Source: Piliocolobus tephrosceles (lineage: Eukaryota > Chordata > Mammalia > Primates > Cercopithecidae). From it: a stretch of DNA of 64,000 nucleotides. Made by a program: the position numbers and the translations under genes. Shown one piece after another: positions 33,901 through 45,182 of this stretch. The stretch is taken from positions 26,704,737 through 26,768,736 of the forward strand of contig NC_045452.1 in the NCBI RefSeq assembly GCF_002776525.5, read 5' to 3'. The stretch's first letter is position 1; each line of letters begins with the position of its first letter. The notes below the pieces were generated by a model. That model saw only the letters and a program-made list of their open reading frames with translations. It did not search any database and had not been told where the DNA came from.

Positions 33901-34084
33901 GAGCACTAATCACATTCTCAGTGACCCAGTCCCCTCACACAGGCCCACCTCCTAATGCCATCACTTTGGGGGTTACAATTTCAACTTAGGAAATTTGACG
34001 GAGCCTGAACATTCCAACCATAGGATCAAGCCTCCCCATATAGTCCTGATCAGTCTCCCATCTCAGGAGCTGCAGTTTACCTGA

Positions 34085-34692
34085 GCATGGTGACACACAC
34101 ATATAATCCCAGGGAGGTGCCTGGGCAACATAGGGAAACCCTGTCTCAAAAAATAAGTAAATAAAAAGATAAAAAACAAGATCCTCAATTTAATCACGCC
34201 ATTCTCCTGTCTCAGCCTCCTGAGTAGCTGGGACTATGGGCGCCCGCCACCACGCCCAGCTAATTTTTTGTATTTTTAGTAGAGGAGAGACGGGATTTCA
34301 CCATGGTCTCGTTCTCCTGACCTCATGATCCGCCCGTCTCGGCCTCCCAAAGTGCTGGGATTACAAGCATGAGCCCCCATGCCCGGCCTATTTTATTTTA
34401 TTTTATTTTTTGAAATGAGTCTTGCTCTATCACCCAGGCTGGAGTGCAGTGGCGCGATCTCACTTCACTGCAGCCTCCACCTCACGGGTTCAAGTGAGTC
34501 CCCTGCCTCAGCCTGGAGACTAGCTGAGATTACAGGTGTACACCATCAGGCCCGGCTAATTTTTGTATTTTTGGTAGAGACAGGATTTCATCATGTTGGC
34601 CAGGCTAGTCTTGAACTCCTGGGCTCAAGTGATCCACCGGCCTTGGCGTCCCAAACTGCTGGGATTACAGGTGTGTGCCACTGCGCCTGGCC
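34085..34692 (-). mobile_element. Cluster of three Alu pieces
   Basis: A small plus-oriented Alu-like fragment with A-rich end (34085-34180), a 5'-truncated antisense AluY-like piece (34190-34388), and a full antisense Alu starting with TTTTA repeats (34393-34692). Confidence 0.8.
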
Positions 34693-34879
34693 ACCATTTC
34701 TTTATGTGAATCTCTGTCTCAAAATAGCACAGTAAGAGACAGGTTAACCCAGATAACACGCTGGGTTTTTGTCAACTACGTTTTTTAACTGAATCAGCAT
34801 CCAGTCTGGGCTTTCATGTTCTACCCTCACAGCCAAGCCATCTCATACTACTGGGACTTCCCAGTATGGCTTACCTGTG

Positions 34880-35115
34880 TGGAATGCCCTTCTCTCTTTT
34901 GTCCTCTAGCAGGCTCCTACTCATCCCTCAAAACCCAGCTCTGAAGTTGCCCCCTGGGGAAGCCCTCCCCAACCCCCAGGTCTTCCCTGTATCATAAATA
35001 CCCCTCTCATGGAGTTCTCAAATACTGCACTATCATTTTATTATTTGGCCTCCAGACTCTACTTCCTGAGGGCTGAGCCTGCCTCTCTCTCCCTGGATGG
35101 TGCCTGGGTCCTGTG
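34880..35115 (+). repeat. L2 3'-region fragment
   Basis: The text 'ggaatgcccttctctctttt', 'ctactcatccctcaaaaccc' and 'aagccctccccaacccccag' is typical L2 3' sequence, ending about 100 bp before exon e. Confidence 0.65.
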
Positions 35116-35211
35116 TTTTCACAGGGGTGTGGAGAGGACCAGCGCCTCTTCTCATTATGATCACCCATCAAACTCAGGCAAAAACTGCCACTTTCTTTTT
35201 TCTTTTCTCAG

Positions 35212-35285
35212 CCTCAAAGACAAAAATCAAGGCGAACTCATCCCCCCTGTGCTGAGGTTCACAGTGACGTACCTGAGAGAGAAAG
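35212..35285 (+). CDS. ARHGAP8: ARHGAP8 coding exon e (start of RhoGAP domain)
   Basis: This 74-bp exon has acceptor 'tttttcttttctcag', with a strong pyrimidine tract, and donor 'gtgagac'. It enters in phase 2 and leaves in phase 1, so unlike exons a-d it cannot be skipped without a frameshift. It encodes LKDKNQGELIPPVLRFTVTY and LREK. In ARHGAP1/8 this is the N-terminal edge of the RhoGAP domain, with 'IPPVLRFTVTYLRE' forming helix A. It follows a 17.7-kb intron. Confidence 0.96.
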
Positions 35286-35419
35286 GTGAGACAGGGCCCG
35301 CTCCAGCTGGGTGACGCAAGGGCTGCTGGGTGCACCTCTCTGGGTAGTTTGTCTTGGATCCTGAGCACCCATAAGCCAGGGGGTGTGACCAGGAAGGGAG
35401 GGGCTCAAGCACAGTGGCT

Positions 35420-35610
35420 CCAGGTCTGGGCTCTGATCTTGGATGGTCTGGGTTTGAATCCTGTCTCCCCTGTGTACTAGCTGTGTGACCTGGGGCCAGT
35501 TACTCACCTTCTCTGGGCCTCCATTCCCTTGTCTGTCCAGTGAGGTGAATAACAAACAGTACCTAACTTGCAGGATTGTTGTGACCCCTAAATGAGCCAG
35601 TGCTGCAAAG
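35420..35610 (+). repeat. MIR SINE, well preserved
   Basis: The text 'ggtttgaatcctgtctcccc', 'tagctgtgtgacctggggcc' and 'aggattgttgtgacccctaa' covers most of a MIR. Confidence 0.8.
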
Positions 35611-37579
35611 CACCTCGGGCAGTGCTGGTCTGTAGGAAGCCCTCTGGAAATGGGGGCTCCTCTGATGGGATCAACTTTGATTTGCAGACACCATTGCCAG
35701 TGGGGTGGGTGCAGTCAGGAACTTGGAGTGCGGTGAGACTTGTGGGCTCTCCACAGCGCCTGAGGCTAGAACTGAGGTCCATGGAGAAGGCGTGTGGAGG
35801 CTGCTTTTACTTTAATGGGAGGAATGAGGTTCCCACGGAGGAGCAGGCACCAGGGAGGCTTATCTGGCACCACAGGTGCAGGTGTGCTCGGTGGCCCAGG
35901 TGGTCTCCAGCCTGGGTGCTGCAGTGCAGATGTGTGGGTGTCAGACAAGAAGTAAGTGCCTCCCCGCATCCCCACCACCCAGGCAGGGCTGGCTCCCTCC
36001 AGCCTCCAGAGCTCAGCTCAATGGTGGCTTCCTCAGGGAATTCCCCCAACATGGCCAAAGTCTCTAAAGCAGACCCCAGCTCTGCCACGGACTCAGCACC
36101 GTGGGCCCCGAGACCCCACCACCCTGTGGTGCGTTGCTCACGTTCCACCCGGCGGGGAGTTCCCATGCAGCGGCTCTGAAAGCCACCACCTCGGCCCTAC
36201 ACCTTCTGGTTACGAGTGGGTTGGGTTCCTCTTTGGAGCAGGCCAGGTGGGTGGTCTTTGAAAAACCTGCTTCAGACAGGCAGGGCCTGGAGAGCCCGTC
36301 CTCACCTGTAGGACAGGGTGCCCAGGAAATGCGCTTTGGCACGAGAGTCTGTGCACATGGGGATGGCATCAGTGAGCAGGTGTGCTGGGCGGGGACATGG
36401 GGGGCCATCTCCCTCACACCCCCGACCTTGTGGCCCCAGTATTTCCCTGAGTCACGATGCTCGGCTGGCGGGTGAGCAGGTACGGGGGGCACCCCACACT
36501 GGGACCCCAAGGGGCCTGCCTGTCCCCGGCCTGGACGGCCCCTCCTCGCCCTCTGCCGGTTAGGTCCTGCTTTCTGTAAGCCCTCTCCCATTCTGCCCTT
36601 CTCCCGGACAGAACCGCCTTCTTCCTGCGCCCCCATCGTTCAGTCGCTCACTCGGGAGACATTTGCCGTGTGCCTCCCTCGTGCCAGACTCTGGGGTTAT
36701 CAAAGTGAGCACACGGGACACAGAAGCAGCAGGTGTTCCACCAAGAGCTACCCAGATGCTGACTTCCATCAGGGAGGAGGCCCTGCCAGACCGGGGTCCC
36801 TGTTAGGGGGTTTGACCTTGTTGGGGGGCTTCCCTGAGGGAGGGGCAGTAGAGCTGAGCTCTGAGGAGGGGGAGAAGCTGGCCATGCCGGGGGACAGGCC
36901 CCGGAGACGAGAGCAGGTGCACAGGCCCATGGCTGTGGGAGTGCAGGCGCGTGTGGGGCTTGGAGGAAGCTGAGAGGAGAAGGGGAGGTCAGGCCTCGCA
37001 AGTCCCAAGAAGACTTGCACCTCCAGATGCCTGCGCCACAGTCCTAGGTCCTGGTGTTCTGGGGCACCCCTGTCATCCACTGCAGGTCCCCCAAGGGTAG
37101 GCTCAGGCCTGTTTCTCTTCCTGGCTCTGGAGCCGGCAGGGGCCTGGCCAGAGGAAACCCTTCCCTCCACCCCAGGGCTGCTTTCATAAGCCGATTACAA
37201 GTGCTGAAAACCCTCTTTATAAACCGACCATGGAGACAAGGTTTCTTCTTTGATTACAATCACCTCTTTAGCAGAATCGCCTAATCGAACTTGGACATCA
37301 TCTGTATCTTCACTGTGTAAACAGCAGCCACCAGCCCCTGTGGCAGTAGCCCAGTAGGGCAGGTCATATGAGGTTCATGCAATTGAGTGACTAGATTTTT
37401 AATTTTATTTAATTTTAATTAAAGTTCAATCCCCGTGTGCAGCTACTGGCTGCTGTGCTGGACGGCTCAGCCCTAGCCCTTGTGGGAAGCCACGTCTGGA
37501 GGCCTCCCGGGTGCCAGGCACGTGCTGGGCATCAGCGTGTCCAGTCCTCTCTGCAGCCCTTGGAGACCGGAACTCATGG

Positions 37580-37690
37580 CCTTACTCTGTAGATAAACAA
37601 GGCAGATAGGCTCAGAGAGGCTGAGTGCTTTCTCCGAGGTCACACAGCTGGTAGGCAGAACTGGACTAGAGCCTAGGTCTGAGTTTGGAA
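37580..37690 (-). repeat. MIR SINE fragment
   Basis: The text 'ggctcagagaggctgagtgc' and 'aggtcacacagctggtaggc' is antisense MIR. Confidence 0.7.
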
Positions 37691-37892
37691 TCTGTTTCTG
37701 CTTTCCCTTTCCACGGACCACAGAGGTGGGAAATCGGGCGGCTTGGGGAATATGGGGAAGATCTGAGGAACAAATGAATTTGTGGAGGCCAGCCACAGGT
37801 GGGTGATGCCGTGGGCAAGGGGGTGTCATATAACGTCCTGGAAGCCCAATGGGCTGGGACCTGTGAGATGCCCGGAAGCTCCTCTCCTGCAG

Positions 37893-37970
37893 GCCTGCGC
37901 ACCGAGGGCCTGTTCCGGAGATCCGCCAGCGTGCAGACGGTCCGCGAGATCCAGAGGCTCTACAACCAAG
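37893..37970 (+). CDS. ARHGAP8: ARHGAP8 coding exon f (RhoGAP arginine finger)
   Basis: This 78-bp exon has acceptor 'cctctcctgcag' and donor 'gtgagg', phase 1 at both ends. It encodes LRTEGLFRRSASVQTV and REIQRLYNQ with split Gly codons at each edge. 'EGLFRRSA' is the RhoGAP catalytic loop. By family alignment the arginine finger that stabilises GTP hydrolysis is the first Arg of FRRSA (CGG at 37916-37918). It is present, so the GAP is predicted catalytically competent. The exon is a multiple of three with symmetric phases, so skipping it would give an in-frame protein lacking the finger. A minus-strand open frame overlapping it is spurious. Confidence 0.97.
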
Positions 37971-38836
37971 GTGAGGGTGTCCCGCAGTCCTGAGCCCCGA
38001 GCTGCCTGGCCAGCGAGCACAGTGCTCCCGGGTCTCAGAGCAGAGGCAGGGAAGCACCGCCCCCACAACCCATCCAACTCCCAGAAAACACTCAGAGTGG
38101 GGGCGGCTGCCCAGGAGCCATCGAGGGGCCCACTGGTAGTCCAGAGTAGGGACCCTTTGTCCACACCCCCAACCCTGCTGGGACATGGTGGCCGCACGAT
38201 GCCATTTTGCCTTTCGGGGCTCCCCACCCGCACCAGGTGGGCACGTGCTTTCAGGAGACACCCTGCAGTGCAGGAAAGCTGGTTTTTTATCTCGCAGCTC
38301 CCCCGAACTGGCTCAGCACGGCTTCCTTAATTGCCATGTGTAACCTGCGGGCGGGGGCAGTGGCCACTGAGCTGAGGACGCCTAGCACTGATACTAACGA
38401 AGCCACTGACAAGACTTGCCCTCGATCCTACTCGCTCCCACAACCAGTTGTGCATCACAGAAAAATGGAGCATTGGGTCCGCACCGGGCCGAGCTCAGGC
38501 CTGCCTGTCTCAGGCCTGGGGCCTGCAGTGTCATCTCTGCCACTGCCCTGACCTCAGAGAGCTGGCATTGTAGCTGGGAGCAACAGCACACCACAGAGAA
38601 GCCAGCAGCCCACCCCATCCTCCGCTGGGAGCCCAGGAGGAGGCAGTGAGGGTGGTGTAGGGGCTAATGGAGGCAGAGCACCCCATTTCTAGGTGGGGAT
38701 AGCATCCCCAGGGCAGGTGGCTCCAGCATCAGGCACTTCCCATCCAGACACCTCACACCCTGTCTCAGAGCTCGTTCTATAGCCGAAGTGCCCAGGCCGG
38801 GGTGCAGACCTCAGCAGTGCCATGTTCTGTGTGCAG
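37971..38836. other. ARHGAP8: Intron f-g of ARHGAP8
   Basis: 866 bp, phase 1, without recognisable repeats or other features. Confidence 0.85.
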
Positions 38837-38965
38837 GGAAGCCCGTGAACTTTGACGACTATGGGGACATTCACATCCCTGCAGTGATCCTGAAGACCTT
38901 CCTGCGAGAGCTGCCGCAGCCGCTTCTGACCTTCCAGGCCTACGAGCAGATTCTCGGGATCACCT
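38837..38965 (+). CDS. ARHGAP8: ARHGAP8 coding exon g (RhoGAP core)
   Basis: This 129-bp exon has acceptor 'ctgtgtgcag' and donor 'gtgcgtag', phase 1 at both ends. It encodes [17 protein letters not shown], then [20 protein letters not shown] and ILGIT with a split Cys codon. 'LKxFLRELPxPL' is the signature RhoGAP helix; its Lys (38893-38895) and Arg (38905-38907) are the conserved pair that contact the GTPase and support the catalytic loop, and both are intact. The donor was placed after 'atcacct' so that T joins GT of exon h to give Cys; reading on instead meets a TAG within two codons. Confidence 0.97.
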
Positions 38966-39726
38966 GTGCGTAGCTGCCCCGGGGTGGGAGTTGGGGGGGC
39001 TTGGTCCTCAGATGCTGTCCCCCAGCTACTGGCCCAGGGTCAGGCTCTGGGGTGGCCGAGGTGGCGTGTACCCACCCTCATCCTGTTGCCACCTGGCACT
39101 GCAGGGCAAGAGAGGGGGTCGTTGGGGCTGCCCCACCATGGACAGCCAGGCCACACTGTCCAAAGGCAGAGCAGGTGCAGTCGGTCAGGGCTGTCCAGGC
39201 CGGTCTCTCAGGTGCAGCTGGGCCGGGAGGCAGGGTGATGGGGGGCTTTCTAGATTAGGGGTTCATCATCCTGGTCAAAGTCCTGCCTATACCACCTCCC
39301 AGCCCCCAAACCCTCAGCTCTCTCACCTAGAAAGGGGCTCTTGGCATTTCTGCCCCAGTCATTGTAGGATGCCAGGCATATGTGATAGGAACTGAGCAGC
39401 TATAGGGTCTGATCCTACAGATGCTTTGTGATCAGTCACATGTTTAGTGTGGCTGAGCACAGATGACTCGTAACAACTCCATAAGAGCATCTCAAAATAC
39501 TGGCAAATGCTAAGGAAAGTGATGCCTCCAAAGCACCATAAAACCACTCAGGCCTTCATCTCAGTCGTCAAACACCGTCTTTTCAAATGGGACTACCTCC
39601 GGCCCCCACCTTTCTTCTTGGAGCACTATCAGTCAAAGGGGGAAACCTGGTTTTGGTGTTAATTCTAAAACAGCTGGGTTAAGATATTTTAAAGACAAAT
39701 CTTGAATCTTAAAATCAATGTTTCTG

Positions 39727-40017
39727 GCCAGGCGCGGTGGCTCATGCCTGTTATCCCAGCACTTTGGGAGGCTGAGGCGGGCGGATCACCTAAGGTCAGG
39801 AGTTTGAGGCCAGCCTCAACATGGAGAAACCCCCGTCTCTACTAAAAATACAAAATTAGCTGGGCGTGGTGGTGCATGCCTGTAATCCCAGCTACTTGGG
39901 AGGCTGAGGCAGGAGAATTGCTTGAACCCGGGAGGCAGAGGTTGTGGTGAGCCGAGATCGCGCCATTGCACTCCAGCCTGGGCAACAAGAGCGAAACTCC
40001 ATCTCAAAAAAAAAAAT
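39727..40017 (+). mobile_element. Alu (AluS-type)
   Basis: Plus-strand Alu, 'ggccaggcgcggtggctcat' to a poly-A tail. Confidence 0.92.
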
Positions 40018-40866
40018 TTTCTACCCCACTGTGTATTCAGGTATTCAAGAATCACCTTTACCCAAAGGGCAGCCTGGCCTTTGTCCTGGCCCCTGGGGGT
40101 GACTTCTGAACCTGGAATTTCCCAAGGGACAGGAATTATCTTTGTTACTTATCGGGGGCCCTGATGGTTTATGGTGACTCAGGATAGGGGGTGGCCACTC
40201 CAGAAAGGTCAATTACACAGTTAGAGGGTGCAGGCTTTGAGACACGGGAGACCAGCCTGACCTCTGGGGAGGGCAGGGGGCTGGAGATTGATTTCAATCA
40301 CAAGGCATCCCTGCAAGGTCACTGGACGCCAAACTCCCCTCAAAGGCAAGTGTACACCCATTTACTCAGCAGTGCTCCTAAGTGCCCGCCAGATGCCAGG
40401 CCCTGTCTGAGATGGGGAAGGTCTCTCCTACAGCCTGGAAGACTGAAAGATGTTGAGGGCTGACTGACTTTGGCTAGTGGATGGGAAGCCTGGGAGAGTT
40501 CAGAGCCAGGCTGAGCCTCATGGAGACAAATTTGATCGTGTGTGGAGGTAGCTAGCTGGTGGAGACAGAGGAGGCGGCACTCCATTCAGCATCCTCCCAC
40601 CAGCCAGGCCCAGGGCGGGCAAGATGGACAGTGCTCCATCACCTGAATGTGCCAGGCTCTGTCCTAGAGAGAAACTTCCAGAAGCTTCCTGATTTCATTA
40701 GCCCCTGCAGAGGGATGATGAGTCCAGCCTCTGTAGGTTCCTGCTTGAGAAAACTCAATGCTACCAGGAGAACTTACTGTTTGTTCCAGCCAAAACCTGG
40801 TGACAGGGAGATAGGCCCTGGAACCCCTCTTTGAGCAGCAGTTCCTTTAGAAAGCTTGCAGCTGTG

Positions 40867-40917
40867 GGCCGGGCACGGTGGCTCACACTGTATCCCAGCA
40901 CTTTGAGAGGCGGAGCC
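40867..40917 (+). mobile_element. Alu 5'-end fragment without a tail
   Basis: Only the first ~50 bp of an Alu are present: 'gggccgggcacggtggctca', then 'cagcactttgagaggcggag'. There is no right monomer or poly-A. Confidence 0.85.
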
Positions 40918-41204
40918 ACATTTGGAATGGTGGTGGTCTGGACCCCAGCATTCCCCCATCTGAAACTTTCCCCAGGAAGTTTTACAGTCCAGAAATGTAG
41001 TTGGTAGATTGTCTCATGTTGCATGAATCCTTCTGTCAGTGCTGTGACTAGATCATTCCAGGTAAACAGTTGTGTCTCGTTTCAGAAGGCAGTGGTGGAA
41101 GGGGGAGTAGAGTGGCTACCTAAGTCAGCCTGTTAATAAGGGGCCTTTCTGTGTCAACAAATGTGACGTTCAATGGTTTGAACAAACCATAAACTCTGGG
41201 GGTT

Positions 41205-41836
41205 TTTTTGTTGTTGTTTGTTTGTTTTGTTTTTGAGGTGGAGTCTCGCTCTCTCACCCAGGCTACAGTTCAGTGGCACAATCTCGGCTCACTGCAACCT
41301 CCACCTCCCAGGTTCAAGCAATTCTCCTGCCTCAGCCTCCCGAGTAGCTGGGACTACAGGTGTGTGGCACCACGCCCAGCTAAGTTTTTGTATTTTTTTT
41401 TTTTTTTTTTTTTTTTGAGACGGAGTCTTGCTCTGTCGCCCGAGCTGGAGTGCAGTGGCCAGATCTCAGCTCACTGCAAGCTCCGCCTCCCGGGTTTACG
41501 CCATTCTCCTGCCTCAGCCTCCGGAGTAGCTGGGACTACAGGCGCCCGCCACCTCGCCCGGCTAGGTTTTTTTTGTATTTTTAGTAGAGACGGGATTTCA
41601 CCGTGTTAGCCAGGATGGTCTCGATCTCCTGACCTCGTGATCCGCCCGTCTCGGCCTCCCAAAGTGCTGGGATTACAGGCTTGAGCCACCGCGCCCGGCC
41701 GTAAGTTTTTGTATTTTTAGGAGAGAGAGGGTTTCACCGTGTTAGCCAGGATGGTCTCAAGTTCCTGACCTCGTGATCCACCCGCCATGGCCTCCCAAAC
41801 TGCTGGGATTACAGGCGTGAGCCACTGTGTCTGGCC
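41205..41836 (-). mobile_element. Alu split by an AluY in the same orientation
   Basis: The outer antisense Alu (41205-41392 and 41701-41836) is split at 'taagtttttgtattttt', which occurs on both sides of the inner antisense AluY (about 41393-41700, ending 'ccaccgcgcccggcc'). Confidence 0.92.
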
Positions 41837-42484
41837 TAATCTCTATTTTTTCAGTCAAGAGGACATTTAGTTGAGAAGATTCCTAGATGTTGGCTTGAAG
41901 TATCTTTTCATGGTAGAGTGAGAGTGGCAGCAGCCGGCCAGTGAATTTCATAGTGTGCAATTTAGATGTCTTTGGTGATGGCACTGGGTGTTCCGGTGAA
42001 CTTTCTGAGCGGCCTGTACAGCAGGAGGCACAAGGATTATCTGTACATCATCTGCTGTGATGATTTCTTTGAAGTTTGTATCAAGTCTTCCAGCGTCAGC
42101 TTTCAGGCTTTGGGGAAATGGCAGGTTTTAGGTCTTTGTCATGCCAACTGAGGGGGTAGGAGCAAAACTGGAAATGTTAGCTTGGAGCATCGTAGCCAGA
42201 TATTGGAGGAAATGAGAGGAACTGAGAACCCACAAGCGTGCGCCGTCGTTTTCCACTGGAGCATCATTTCTCCATACAGTGCTTCTCTTTTGATTCTCAA
42301 TTATAAAATAAGTCTGGTCTCACTAGATTTGGCCTGATTATTTACATAAGGGCAGCAAGAATGAGAATTGATGTATGTAGGCTCTTTTTAAGTCTACCTT
42401 GTTAGAACTTTTAATAAGGCATCTCAGATTCACTTTTTAAAAGCCTCTTGAGGCTAGAAAGCGAAGCCAAAAATTTGTCATCAG

Positions 42485-42793
42485 GGCCAGGTGCGGTGGC
42501 TCACTCCTGTAATCCCAGCACTTTGGGAGACCGAGGTGGGCGGATCACCTGAGGTCGGGAGTTCAAGACCAGCCTGACCAACATGGAGAAATCCCATCTC
42601 TACTAAAAATACAAAATTAGCCGGGCGTGGTGGCGCACACCTATAATCCCAGCTATTCAGGAGGCTGAGGCAGGAGAATCGCTTGAAACCTGGGAGGCGG
42701 AGGTTGCAGTGAGCCGAGATCTCGCCACTGCACTCTAGCCTGGGCAACAGCGAGACTCCGTTTCAAAAAAAAAAAGAAAAAAGAAAAAAAAAT
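42485..42793 (+). mobile_element. Alu (AluS-type)
   Basis: Plus-strand Alu, 'ggccaggtgcggtggctcac' to a mixed A/G tail. 'TTGTCATCAG' and 'TTGCCATCAG' flank it as an imperfect duplication. Confidence 0.92.
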
Positions 42794-42985
42794 TGCCATC
42801 AGACTTTGCCTGTAGTATCCTTAGATTTGAGTGAATTTCTCTCTTCTCAAGGTGCTCAATCAATCTATTTTAAGTTTCCTGGGCCTGCCAGGAAGTGGCC
42901 TTTCTTACTCACTGTAACTTTCTTACTCAATGTAATACATAACACTGAATAAGGCTAGTCATCATTTCAAGGAATTTCCCTCATT

Positions 42986-43276
42986 TTTTTTTTTCAAGAT
43001 GGAGTCTTGCTTTGTGGCGCAGGCTGGAGTGCAGTGGCCTGATCTCAGCTCATTACAACCTCTGCCTCCCATGCTCAAGCAATCAATCTACCTCAGCCTC
43101 CTGAGTAGTGGGGTTACAGGTGTGTGCCACCACACTCAGCTAATTGTTATATTTTTAGTAGAGACAGGGTTTCACCATGTCGTCCAGGCTGGTCTCGAAC
43201 TCTGACCTCAAATGATCTGCTCACCTCGACCTCCCAAAGTGCTGGGATAATAGGCATGAGCCACTGCACCCAGCCC
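42986..43276 (-). mobile_element. Alu (older type)
   Basis: Antisense Alu, 'tttcaagatggagtcttgct' to 'catgagccactgcacccagcc'. Confidence 0.9.
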
Positions 43277-43376
43277 TTATTATCTATTTTTAACCTTACT
43301 TCACTAGTAAACCCAGCTACATAAAGATGTATGCTTGGATTATACTTAATATGAATAATTCAGAAGATGCAGCTGG

Positions 43377-43702
43377 TTTTTTTTTGTTTTTGTTTTTGTT
43401 TTGAGACGGAGTGTCACTCTGTCACCCAGGCTAGCGTGCAATGGTGCCACCTCAGCTCACTGCAACCTCCGCCTCCCGAGTTCAAGCAATCCTCCGACGT
43501 CAAGCGATTCTCCCACCTCAGCCTCCCGAATAGCTGGGAGTATAGGCACCGGCCGTCTTGTCTGGCTAATTTTTGTATTTTTGTAGAGACGGGGTTTCAC
43601 CATGTTGGCCAGGCTGGTCTTGAGCTCCTGACTTCAGGTGACCTGCCCTCCTTGACTTCCCAAAGTGCTGGGATTATGGGCGTGAGCTACCGTGCCCAAC
43701 CT
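43377..43702 (-). mobile_element. Alu with short internal duplication
   Basis: Antisense Alu, 'gagacggagtgtcactctgt' to 'gagctaccgtgcccaacc'. It has extra bases around 43485-43515, where 'ttcaagcaatcctcc' and 'tcaagcgattctccc' are both present. Confidence 0.88.
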
Positions 43703-43974
43703 ATATGGCTCTTTTTAATAAACTAACAATATCAGACTAATCTTTTCAGAGTTACTCAAGTCACATGAACTTGAAAAGAATATTTGGCTTAGTTTCTATA
43801 TTGCTGCGTGTTTTAGAAATATTTTATATAAATGCTCATGTCTCTCTAAGCCAATTTGAATAGAACTCCTTTAAGGGATTTTATAAATTAACTTGGTAAT
43901 ACCATCAGAGGGAGAAAATTTTCATGTATACGTAACATGTATGCATAGACATAACATGTAGATCTGCAAACAAA

Positions 43975-44638
43975 AAAAAAATTTTTTAAGACAGGGTCTC
44001 CTCCTGTCACTTAGGCTGGAGTGCAGTGGCTTGATCTTGGCTCACTACATCCTTGACCTCTGGGCTCAAGCAGTCCTCCCACCTCAGCCTCTCAAGTAGC
44101 TGAGGCATGCACTACCACACCCAGCTAATTTTTAAATATTTTTTTGTAAAGACAGGGTCACGGCCGGGCGCGGTGGCTCAAGCCTGTAATCCCAGCACTT
44201 TGGGAGGCCGAGACCGGCGGATCACGAGGTCAGGAGTTCGAGACCATCCTGGCTAACACAGTGAAGCCCCGTCTCTACTAAAAAATACAAAAAGCTAGCC
44301 GGGCAAGGTGGCAGGCGCCTGTAGTCCCAGCTACTCCGGAGGCTGAGGCAGGAGAATGGCGTAAACCCGGGAGGCGGAGCTTGCAGTGAGCTGAGATNNN
44401 NNNNNNNNNNNNNNNNNNNNNNNNNNNNNNNNNNNNNNNNNNNNNNNNNNNNNNNNNNNNNNNNNNNNNNNNNNNNNNNNNNNNNNNNNNNNNNNNNCAA
44501 AAAAAAAAAAAAAAAAAAAAAAAAGACAGGGTCTCACCATGTTGCCCAGGCTGGTTTCAAACTCCTGGGCTCAAGTGCTGTCCCCACCTCAGCCTCCCAA
44601 AGTGCTGGGATGACAGGCGTGAGCCACTATGCCCGGCC
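43975..44638 (-). mobile_element. AluJ-like split by a gapped AluY
   Basis: The outer antisense AluJ-like element (43975-44161 and 44525-44638) is flanked on the inner side by AAGACAGGGTC / AAGACAGGGTC, the duplication made by a plus-strand AluY at 44162-44524. That AluY contains the 100-N gap. Confidence 0.88.
44398..44497. other. Assembly gap (100 N)
   Basis: Exactly 100 N replacing the end of the AluY right monomer before its poly-A tail. Confidence 0.99.
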
Positions 44639-44887
44639 ACAAACCAAATCTTAGAACTTTCATATATAGTTTCATACAAGTTAAGATTACCTGTTGAGGG
44701 TGGAAGTTGTTATCAGTATTTCAGGAGAAGGCCCTAAAGATTTTTTTCTTTGCGCAGATTATTTGCAAATAGTCCTTTTCACCTTGTTTTGTTTGTTTGT
44801 TTTTAACCAAAGGTGTACCTAATCCCATGTGACTCGAAACCAGTAAGCCTTTTTGTGGCCATGGATACAAGAGATGTTCTCAGAGTT

Positions 44888-45173
44888 CCCCAGGATCCCA
44901 AGTTACCCTACAGATAGATAGGCAAAAGACAGATAAGCGCCCCAGGCTGGTGCTAGCTGGTACCCCAAGACCCAAAGTTACCCCACAGATAGCCAAAAGA
45001 CAAGCACCCCAGAGCTGGTGATAGCTAGTACGCCAAGATCCAAAGTTAAGTCACAGATAGCCAAAAGAAAGACTTCACCCCAGAGCTGGTGATGATTGGT
45101 ACCCCAAGATCCAGAGTTACCCCACACATAGCTAAAAGACAGACAAGTACCCCAGAGCTGGTGGCGGCTGGTA
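44888..45173. repeat. Four-copy tandem repeat, unit about 71 bp
   Basis: Copies lie at 44888-44962 (75 bp), 44963-45030 (68), 45031-45101 (71) and 45102-45173 (72). Shared landmarks are CCAAGATCC, AAAGTTACCCCACAGATAG, CCAAAAGAC and CCCAGAGCTGGTG, with a GGTA or AGTA at each junction. The copies are diverged and contain small indels. The family is unknown to me. There is no open frame across the array. Confidence 0.85.
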
Positions 45174-45182
45174 GGATGTCGG

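Larger units (their letters stand above)
33231..34015 (-). mobile_element. MaLR LTR (MST/MLT1 type) carrying two insertions
   Basis: Antisense MaLR landmarks: 'gttgctgtgacaaaggacca', 'ggcttataaacaacacagat', 'tgctggttcatagatggtgc', 'cccagtcccctcacacaggc' and 'cacctcctaatgccatcact'. It is interrupted by a roughly 131-bp duplicated segment (33337-33467) and by an Alu (33584-33900). Confidence 0.65.
17519..35211. other. ARHGAP8: Intron d-e of ARHGAP8 (17.7 kb, repeat-rich)
   Basis: The largest intron in the window separates the linker exon from the RhoGAP exons. It holds over twenty Alu copies, an antisense L1 broken into at least eight pieces, MaLR LTRs, MIR/L2 relics, a TTTC microsatellite and a local duplication. 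Stretches with nothing recognised are 17519-18180, 18935-19262, 20070-20280, 20607-21055 (AT-rich), 28240-28835, 29930-30600 and 31830-32935. Confidence 0.85.
35286..37892. other. ARHGAP8: Intron e-f of ARHGAP8
   Basis: This 2607-bp phase-1 intron is free of Alu. It contains a MIR (35420-35610), an L2-like fragment near 36640-36730, a small hAT-like AT-rich fragment (about 37395-37450) and an antisense MIR (37580-37690). Long minus-strand frames at 36064-36636 and 37473-38261 are chance open frames in GC-rich DNA. A non-repetitive block at 37180-37330 is unassigned. Confidence 0.8.

Noticed and set aside
36064..36636. Minus-strand open frame of 190 codons in intron e-f
   Set aside because: No domain, no splice or promoter context; composition is typical of chance frames in GC-rich intron.
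37473..38261. Minus-strand open frame of 262 codons
   Set aside because: It overlaps ARHGAP8 exon f and its introns in GC-rich DNA, has no recognisable domain, and its position is explained by the antisense of the real exon.
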